Shown: positions 56,912 through 64,000 of the stretch, one piece after another
Numbering within the stretch: the first letter of the stretch is position 1
How the letters are laid out: each line of letters opens with the position of its first letter
Assembly: GCF_030272615.1 (NCBI RefSeq)
Contig: NC_081409.1
Coordinates: 241,574,332 to 241,638,331 of the forward strand
Direction of reading: 5' to 3'
From: Cryptomeria japonica
Lineage: Eukaryota > Streptophyta > Pinopsida > Cupressales > Cupressaceae
DNA length: 64,000 nt
Translations under genes and position numbers: made by a program
The notes under the pieces: generated by a model
The model's database searches: none
The model's input: the letters and a program-made list of their open reading frames with translations, nothing else
Told to the model about the DNA's origin: nothing

Positions 56912-57744
56912 AATGAGAAGCTAGATTTTACAATGAATAACATAGATTAGAGAATAAATTTTAGGAAACTTCATGATAAGTCTTTGAGTTATCATTTCCT
57001 AAAATAAAACGATTGAGCTAGGAATTCAAAATTCAAAATTCAAAATTCAAAATTTAAAATATGACGATCAACAAATAAAACAATAAAACCAAATCGCCAT
57101 ACCTCAAATCGAGAGCTAACTCTAGAATGCGAAATAAAAAGGATTCGCCTAGGCAAAATTGACGTTTAAATAGTCTTCAACGTGATCTCTTTCTTCAAAA
57201 TATCAATTTTGCCACCTTTTGATATGTCTTTGATGTGATCTCCAATGTCTTAGCAAATTCGCTCAAATAGATCTTCAAGTTCGCACAAATGAATTTCCAA
57301 ATTTCGCACCACCTTGAATGATATTAGCGCCACCTTGCTTTGTCTTCCTCAAATCGCATGTGGAAAGGTAAAATGATGATGTGAAAATGATGGTTTTCAC
57401 CTCTCTTTATAAGCGCTTCTCACCATTCACCCTAAGGCCGACTTTTGTGATATAAAGCAATTTTCAAACGATTTTTAATTAAATAATAAAGGCCGACCTC
57501 CATATCTAAGCGCTCCTTTTGAATTTATTTAATTAATAAATAATTAATTAAATGCCTTTATTTTAAATTATCAAATTCGATTTTTTTTTTTTTAAAGGCA
57601 AAATAATTAATAAATGTTAAGCGCAATATTTAAATGCTAATTTAATAGGATTTTCAAATTTATCGATCTTAGCATTTAAAATAAATTAAAAAAAAAATGT
57701 TTGCTTGAGCGCCAAATTTTTTGAAAATGAAGTATACGTACCTC

Positions 57745-59526
57745 ATCGCCCTTGTCCCTTGGAGAGGGACAGGAGCGATCTCCCTTGTCCTTTCTCGATC
57801 TTGCATCTTTGATCTCGAGTTTTCATTGTAAGGTGAAAAATAACATCGTCTCTTTACCCCACGCTTGCATCACTTGCTTTTTACAAGGCATTTTGATGTT
57901 TAAAGGATCATCGCCCTTGTCCCTTGGAGAGGGACAGGAGCGATCCTTATCTTTTCTCCATTTTAAGCTCAAACTAGTAATATTTAACGTCCATTTCCCT
58001 TTGTGTCGCCTTCCAAATGATGTTTAAAACCTTGTACAACTTTGTTTTGACGTGGTCTTCAAAGGATTATAAGTGTTTTGGCAAATATCGCCCTGGTCCC
58101 TTGGAGAGGGACAGGAGCGATCTCCATGTTCTGGCTCAAATTTGTAAACATTTGATCTTCGTTCTTCGTTCATTGTCTTCCAAAGGACGTCCTTTACTTC
58201 GCCAATCCTTGCATTGTCTTGATTTTGAAGGAGCATGAGTGTTTTTGTAAAAATCGCTTTGGTCCTTGTCCAAAGGACAGGAGCGATATAGGCTCTATAG
58301 CTCATTTGATAACACTTTGACGTTCAAAACTTTTGCACATCACCTTCAAACGACACCTTATACATTGTGTGATCCCGAAAGACCTTGACTTGGCATGAAC
58401 TTGAAGGAAAATGAATGATTCCATATAAATCGCCCTGGTCCCTTGGAGAGGGACAGGAGCGATATAGCTTCTGTATTCAATTTGACGATCATTTTACGTT
58501 TGAAGTTTTTGTATATCTCCTTCAAAAGACGCCTTAAACCTTTTACAACCTTGTGAAGTCTTGACCTTACGTGATTTTTGCATGAATTAGCCAATATAAT
58601 AAACATCGCTCTGGTCCCTTCCCAAGGGACAGGAGCGAACTAGGGGTCTTAGTGTAAATCCATTCAATTTAGCAATTTTGGATACTTCGTTCTTCATTGG
58701 GACACTTCGAAACGCCTTTACCACCCTTCATCTTGACTTGGAACGGTTTTGAACTTGAGGAAAAGGCAACATACTCACTGTATCGCCCTGGTCCCTTGGA
58801 GAGGGACAGGAGCGATCTTGCTCTTGTGGGCTTCACTTCACTTTATCACCTTCAAAACTTATATTCAACGGATTCGTAATGTACCCTTCTATTCATCCAT
58901 GCCTTGAGATCGGTTGTAACTTGGCAAGAAAATCATCTATAACAAAAATCGCTCTGGTCCCTTCCTGAGGGACAGGAGCGAACTTAAGCATTTTGGTCCT
59001 GTGTTGGCATTTGGTAATCTTCAATTTATCTTCAATGAGTTCACTTCACCTCCTTCCTTGCCTTCAAACGTAAACTTGACTTGATCTTTGCCTGAATCTC
59101 GCCCTATGAAGAATATCGCTCTGGTCCCTTGGAGAGGGACGGGAGCTACAATGTACTTCGCCCTAGTCCCTAACTGAGGGACAGGGGCGATTTTGGCATT
59201 TTGGACCATTTTTCTTCATGTTTGCTCTTCAAGTTATATTCATTCAATAAAACGTATCCCCTTGGACATCTTCAAATCGTCAAGTCGTTGAAATCCTGTA
59301 CGGACAAAGCAATATTTGATTTGTAGCTCCGGTCCTTCACTGAGGGACAGGAGCGATTTTGACTCCTGGAGGTACTTCCGTGTTCGTAAAATTCTTCAAT
59401 TTATATTCAACGGAAAGATCACGCCCTTCCCTATCATTTCCAACTCGAAATTCACCTTGACCCTGCAAGGACAGTAAGATATTCGAAAACGAGCTCCGGT
59501 CCTTCACTGAGGGACAGGAGCGATTC
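57745..59526. repeat. Array of 12 hairpins at ~170-bp spacing (unit C)
   Basis: Motif starts near 57746, 57911, 58088, 58253, 58428, 58605, 58781, 58948, 59116, 59158, 59327 and 59491. The pattern is ATCGCYCTG, GTCCCT, 3-5 bases, AGGGAC, AGGAGCGAT. Some copies carry paired changes that keep the stem: GTCCCTT/AAGGGAC at 58605 and TTCGCTC/GAGCGAA-like outer arms at 58948. Spacers between motifs are unrelated in sequence but of like length. Confidence 0.9.
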
Positions 59527-59926
59527 TGCTCCTACAGGCCAAAATATCATGATTTTACACATTTTATCACTTCACAAGGCGAAAACAAGTCATTTACAAT
59601 GCCAGGGATCAAAAATTAAAAAACTCAAAATTTGGTCAAAATTGGTCAATTGGTCAAAATTCACATTTCATCATCAACACTTAGACAAATTTAAGCTCTG
59701 CACTCAAAATTCCAATTGAAAATAGACCATTTTGGCGAATTCATTGCATTCAAAATTTGCATTCTTACAAAAGAAGCTCAAAAGCTCTCAAAATTGACTG
59801 GATTCTGGCCTAAAAAGACGGCAATTAAAACCCTAAGGCTTGACCCTAAATCCAGACCATTGACTGACTAACAAAACCCTAAAAGCGAAGCGAAAAGCGA
59901 GCGAAAAACGAGCAAAAAGAGGGGGT

Positions 59927-59966
59927 CCCCATTTGCAATGGGGCGATGTGTGAAATGGTCACAACA
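59927..59966 (-). other. Paired terminal hairpins of unit C
   Basis: Hairpin 2 (59927-59943): CCCCATT, TGC, AATGGGG. Hairpin 1 (59950-59962): GTGA, AATGG, TCAC. CAACA ends the unit. Confidence 0.75.
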
Positions 59967-59971
59967 GGTCC

Positions 59972-60782
59972 CTACAGAGGTCCACACGGAGAGCAGGCAC
60001 CTAGGCAGGATAGACGTGGAGGCTTACCTCCAGGATGTGGTTGGTCGAGGGCAGACATATTTCCAAGAGATGGCACAGACTTATCTGCAAGACGAGGTAC
60101 GCAGAGGGCGTGAGATCATAACATTTCTACAGGCAAAGGCCTCGGATAGCACCGCCCAGGAGTTGGAGTGGATACTCAGGTTTGTAAGGGAGGGGGTCCT
60201 CAGGCATTCGCTGCTTGTTTTGAGAGAGGGGGATGGCCAGAGATTGAGATAGCGGAGATGCTGAATGCATGGGCAGTGAGGGAGCTAGTAGTGGAGAGTA
60301 GGGTCGAGCAGGCTTTTAGGGAGGAGTATTACACTCTTCGTCGTACAGAGCACATTTCTGCAAGGCATGAGATTGCTCAGGTGGCTGCGGAGAGAGCTCG
60401 GGAGGAGCTGACCACCAGAGTTGCGGAGTTGCAGAAAGACTTGGCCGCCGAGAGGGCTCAATTAGAAGCCGAAAGGGCTCGGTTCACCACGGGGAGGGAC
60501 CAGTTAGCAGCAAAGTTGGAGGCCGCCAGAACAGAGGAGATAACCCTGAGTACGAGTTTGGTGCAGGCTAGAGAGATCGTGGATGAGAAGGAGAAGAAGG
60601 TACTGGAGGTTGCCAGGATGGTCAAGCTTGCCATAGAAAATAGGAAGATTGCGGAGCAAGACTTGAGGATACGAACACAGCAGGTGTACGACCTGTGCGC
60701 ACAGCTGGCATCAACATCTTCCTCAGCCCCGCCACCTGTTGATTCAGGGACACCGTCTCAGCCCCCTTCTTCTATTCCTTGA
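59972..60782 (+). pseudogene. Element G extra ORF, C-terminal coiled-coil part
   Basis: Resumes after unit C. The open part 60168-60782 runs RAREELTTRVAELQKDLAAE, RAQLEAERARFTTGRDQLAA and KVLEVARMVKLAIENRKIAE. This is a long heptad-rich coiled coil rich in Ala, Glu and Arg, ending in a Ser/Pro tail and a stop at 60780-60782, shortly before the polypurine tract. A frame change near 60170 separates it from the beginning. The 3' tail of element F contains a remnant of the same end. Confidence 0.75.
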
Positions 60783-60845
60783 TTCTGTCTTTAATAGTCA
60801 TGTATGTCATCCCTATTTTGTTTTGATTCGTCAGGAGACGACTTC

Positions 60846-60862
60846 TTTTTTGGGGGGGATGA
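60846..60862 (+). other. Polypurine tract of element G
   Basis: TTTTTTGGGGGGGATGA directly before the 3' LTR; it matches the equivalent site of element F in form. Confidence 0.78.
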
Positions 60863-61171
60863 TGTAGTCGGGAATAATCAATTATGTTATAGTGTCGTCA
60901 TTATGTTGTGTCGTTATCGGTAATTGTGTGTTATGGGAGTCAGTTAGTTCACCCAAAGGGCAGTTGGACGCGACAGTTGGTCACACCCCCTCGGGTATTA
61001 TATTGTATCTTGTTCCCTCGGGAAATGATCATTGTAATCGGGGACTATATGAAGGAAAATATACTTGTTTCTTTGGAGTTATAACACTTATCTTATGGCA
61101 TACTAGCATCTCTTATTCTGTACTGTGCATTTACCTCTTATGTCTCTGAAATGGTTTCCATAGGCGAAACA
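60863..61171 (+). repeat. 3' LTR of element G
   Basis: 309 bp, partner of 44254-44564. Ends GGCGAAACA, followed by the target duplication AAAGG. Confidence 0.93.
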
Positions 61172-61176
61172 AAAGG

Positions 61177-62118
61177 GTGGTTGATAGTTGTTGAGATCAT
61201 TAACCAGAAAGTTGTCAGAGCTTCTAGAAGGTAGATCGGAGCCATTGGATGAATTCAATCTTGGCCATTGATCTAGAATGTAAAATCTATAAAAGGCTAG
61301 TGCCTCTCTCATTGTAAAGGATTAGAACAATTAGATACTTAGGATTTTTACAAGCTAGCAGGTTAGAAATAGCTGTAATTAGGAGTATAAATTGTTGTAA
61401 TGGCAGTTTGAGAAGATGAATAAAGCATTGAAATATGGTGTTTTGCCATTTGGCATTTGCCATTTGCCTTGATTTGTTTGCATGATTTCTCTCCATCTAG
61501 CTAATAAAGGTTCAATGATCTTAATAGTGAAGTGTGAGGGTGTTTGATTTGATTTCAGGTTTATACCATTGGAGGCTTGCTGACTGTAGGTCCCCATGCA
61601 TGGTTAGTCTGAACCCACTATTGTTCTTCATTCAACTGTGGGTGTTTGTCTCAGATTGCGCCAGAATTGGGTGTCTGAATGAATATCCGTAGTTTGAAAA
61701 TCCTTTAATTCCCTTGGAGCTTGCACTATTCTCGTGGAGTTGTGAGTTTATCTTTGGCTGAGTAGGAACTAGTTTATTCGAAATTTGTATACCTACGACA
61801 CCAACCGTTACTATCGTTGTCCTTAGGATCTCTAAACCCTATCCTTTTGCTTTTATTTTCCCTAGTTTGAGAATCAAAGCATCACCCGATGCAAGCCAAC
61901 TTGTAAAATCATAAGCCCCCTCGTGTTAACTAGCAATACACATCAACCACTAAGTTATCCTGAGCAAGTCAAGACTTGACAGTTGGAACCTTGAGGTTAT
62001 CCCCTATGATCAGCCTGAACAGCATTAGGGATTTCCTTATTCAAGAGAGGATGGGATACACTCGGCATTCTATTTCGTGTTGACTGAAAGCAAGCAGCAA
62101 CAGTTTTCACCATCAACA
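61177..62118 (+). mobile_element. Giant-LTR unit H, 3' part, plus orientation
   Basis: The reverse complement of the promoter-proximal part of unit A is recognisable: TTGGCCATTGATCTAG and a TATA-type TCTATAAAAG at 61287-61296, CATGGTTAGTCTGAACCCAC, CATCAACCACTAAGTTATCC, GTCAAGACTTGACAG, TTATTCAAGAGAGGATGG, ending CACCATCAACA at 62118. The part left of element G continues at about 44139-44253. It is more diverged than A and B, so older, which fits its being split by element G. No matching duplication or 5' end was confirmed. Confidence 0.7.
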
Positions 62119-63203
62119 GGTAACTCGACTCAAGACTTGGCAAAAAACTTGGCATAGATTTTTAAGGATTTAAAACTTGTTTTGTGCACCCGTTATTAAA
62201 TAAACCTTAAAGACACAATAACATCATCAAATAGAAACTAATTTGATAACATACACAAGTATACATTGATTACATAAGTATAAACACAAATTGTAGCTAA
62301 AGGAAATAGCACACTTAGATATATAAATAGTGTCAAATGTATACAGAACTCGTGGAATATGAAATCCATGACATCAAATGTTCCAAACAAATATCAAAAC
62401 AATAACTAGAAGTCTATGGCTAAGAGGAGTTTGCATCCCTCCTACAAAGGCATCTAAGGTAGGTCCTAGATGATGTAGCAGCCATAATAGTTTTTTCACT
62501 ATGAATATGTAGAGATTTGCAACAAGGGATATGTATTATGTAGATTTTTATGATCATGATTCATCATTGCCTATTACTTAGGCTTATAGTTTGATGGGGG
62601 TTTGTGGGCAACACCAAAACGGGGTTGAGGGTAGCATCCCTTGCGGGGTCTGAAGATGTGAGAGAGAGAGAGGTAGAGAGATAGGTCTAGATCTTGGGGG
62701 GAGAGGAGGGAGTGAGACAAAGAGGTAGAGAAAGGGGATAGAGGAAGAGTAATAGGGAGAGAGATAGGTCTAGAGTTCAGGGCAGATAAAGTGAGATAGA
62801 AAGAGCGAGAGAATGTTGATAGGAGCCTGCTGATTATTGAAATTTGACAAATTCTAAAAATTTATAAGATCTATTAAACCTAGAATTTGCATTATAACTC
62901 CTAGAGCTTTGAAACCATTCTCAAACATTCTACCAATATATACATGAAATATAACTTAAGGTATAAGAATGTGAGTTATACTTAAATGTTATATTTCATG
63001 TATTATTTGGAAGCATGTCATAAACCAGAAAAGCATTTAAATTTTGAGAAAAAAAATTATTTTTACTCAGTCCAGCCAAATCCCAGAGACGAGACTCGGT
63101 GAGTCTTGCCTAGACTCGGCCAAGTTCGAGTCCAGGTTCCCGAGACGCACTGAGAGTGACTTGACTCGCAATTTGCCAAGTTTGAGCAAGTCTCGAAACT
63201 ATG
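62119..63203 (-). mobile_element. hAT-like non-autonomous DNA transposon, copy 2
   Basis: Inverted relative to the copy at 8599. Read on the minus strand it starts CATAGTTTCGAGACTTGC at 63203 and contains GAGACTCGTCTC-like motifs, the GGATGTTTGAGAATGGTTTC-type block and the polypyrimidine stretch (GA-rich on plus at about 62655-62815). Near 62119 the other end reads GACTCAAGACTTGGC, but the outermost bases are missing where unit H ends. CATAGTAA follows at 63204, the expected place of an 8-bp duplication; the left partner was not found. Confidence 0.65.
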
Positions 63204-64000
63204 CATAGTAATATAATATTATTTTGAGAGTGTCTTTCAAAATATTAGGTATTCTCATACATCTGCATTCTAATAAAATCAGTACTTTTTTGTAGCCAAA
63301 GCATATAAGACAACAAAAAAATAACATTAAAAAAATGGATGAATGTGTATTATTGGTTCATTGTCTGCCTTAAAATGCCTTAAATTTAAGTTTTAAACTG
63401 ACAAGGATCCAAATCCGTTTAGCTGTTGATTTAATGTTCTAATTTTTATCTGTAAGAGTTTATACCTTTATATGTCATCAAAATCTTATCATAAAGTTGT
63501 CCTACATGTAGATATAGAAACCTCTAAAAAGTAAAAGCTCGTTTGGCATCAGCAACTGATCTCAATCCACATAAGTTTTCTATCTGGTTAGCAAACTGTT
63601 TTTCATTGTGAATGGAACTTAAAAAACATTTTTTAGCTAGAAATAGATTCGATGTCTTGTTTTCAGCCACAGCAAACGTTAGATTTATGACCTAGGTGTG
63701 GATACAAATCTCCAGTCATAGTTTTTCATTAAAGATAAAATCTCATTAGAAGAGATAAGATAGAAACTATGTTAATTTCAACAAATGACCCCCTGTAAGT
63801 AAATCAGATTCAAAGTGTGATTAATCTTTCCATTTCTGTAATACTTTCAAAATATTGTCATGATTAACAAATTGATTAGAATACAGGTATATAAGGCAAC
63901 CTATGATATGGTTTACTACAAAATTGTATAGGGGGAAAAAATTAGCCACAAATTGTGTCATCAAGTTGTTGGTATCTAATACAGGTTTTTGTTGATCAGG
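63204..64000. other. No gene or repeat recognised
   Basis: AT-rich sequence. I saw no open reading frame of note, no transposon end and no tandem array. Confidence 0.35.

Larger units (their letters stand above)
52626..59966 (-). mobile_element. Giant-LTR unit C (7341 bp), subfamily 2
   Basis: TGTTGACGTG at 52626 to GTCACAACA at 59966, with perfect duplications GGTCC (52621-52625, 59967-59971). On the minus strand: terminal hairpins, a leader, a 12-copy hairpin array (59520-57745), the ORF in two frames (about 56896 to 53683), a TATA-like box (53481-53490) and 860 bp to the CAACA end. It splits the extra ORF of element G. It is the fullest copy of subfamily 2; unit D is its ORF-deleted relative. 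The two ends are not repeats of each other. Confidence 0.88.
44254..61171 (+). mobile_element. Ty3/gypsy element G (Athila/Tat-like), split by unit C
   Basis: It has LTRs of 311 and 309 bp (44254-44564, 60863-61171) and perfect duplications AAAGG (44249-44253, 61172-61176). The LTRs differ at about 11 bases plus a 2-bp indel by eye. Removing unit C leaves about 9.6 kb: gag, protease, RT, RNase H and integrase, then an extra ORF 3' of pol and the polypurine tract. Stops and frameshifts occur in most domains. It is inserted in the 3' part of giant unit H. It is the same lineage as element F but retains the parts F has lost. Confidence 0.93.

Noticed and set aside
1-64000. tRNA, rRNA or organelle-derived inserts
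   Set aside because: No cloverleaf or rRNA-like conserved stretch was noticed on reading; short primer-site matches to tRNA-Asp belong to retrotransposons.

Overview
This is a transposable-element-dense stretch of a land-plant nuclear genome. The evidence is nested LTR retrotransposons of Ty1/copia and Athila/Tat-like Ty3/gypsy type, tRNA-Asp-type primer-binding sites, a plant LINE with an RNase H domain, and hAT-like elements. The bulk and depth of nesting fit a large gymnosperm-type genome, but that is a guess. I see no complete host gene; two short exon-like segments near 7.9-8.2 kb are the only candidates.

Layout. 1-2212: broken end of a giant-LTR unit (copy E, minus). 3236-6222: decayed gypsy pol (minus). 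6472-6829: copia-type LTR (plus). 6830-8598: AT-rich, with possible exons. 8599-9672: hAT-like element. About 10.9-13.1 kb: decayed LINE (minus), cut by a second hAT-like copy (13145-13499, resuming 20152-20194), which is itself cut by giant unit A (13500-20151). 20195 to about 42130: a copia element (minus) whose 3' untranslated part is split by gypsy element F (21281-38688, minus). F is in turn split by giant units D (23965-29159) and B (30753-37590). 42131-44253: unclear sequence running into the 3' part of giant unit H (plus). H is split by gypsy element G (44254-61171, plus), which is split by giant unit C (52626-59966, minus). 62119-63203: a third hAT-like copy.

The most interesting system is the family A, B, C, D (plus partial E and H). 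Each complete unit is 5.2-7.3 kb, begins TGTTGTG, ends CAACA and has a perfect 5-bp target-site duplication: CCCTC (A), CGGCT (B), GGTCC (C), CAACT (D). The two ends of a unit are not direct repeats of each other. A TATA-like promoter lies about 0.85-0.9 kb before the CAACA end and faces outward. This is the layout of a single LTR, so I read the units as solo LTRs of giant size that carry a roughly 1,200-codon ORF and arrays of hairpins in U3. The ORF is intact in B. It appears related to the extra ORF lying 3' of pol in gypsy element G. That suggests the U3 boundary moved upstream and absorbed this gene into the LTR. An LTR-less element mobilised by a retroviral-type integrase is the main alternative.

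Insertion order from nesting: LINE, then hAT-like, then copia (and A), then F, then B and D; on the right, H, then G, then C. All identifications are by reading motifs; no database search was made.
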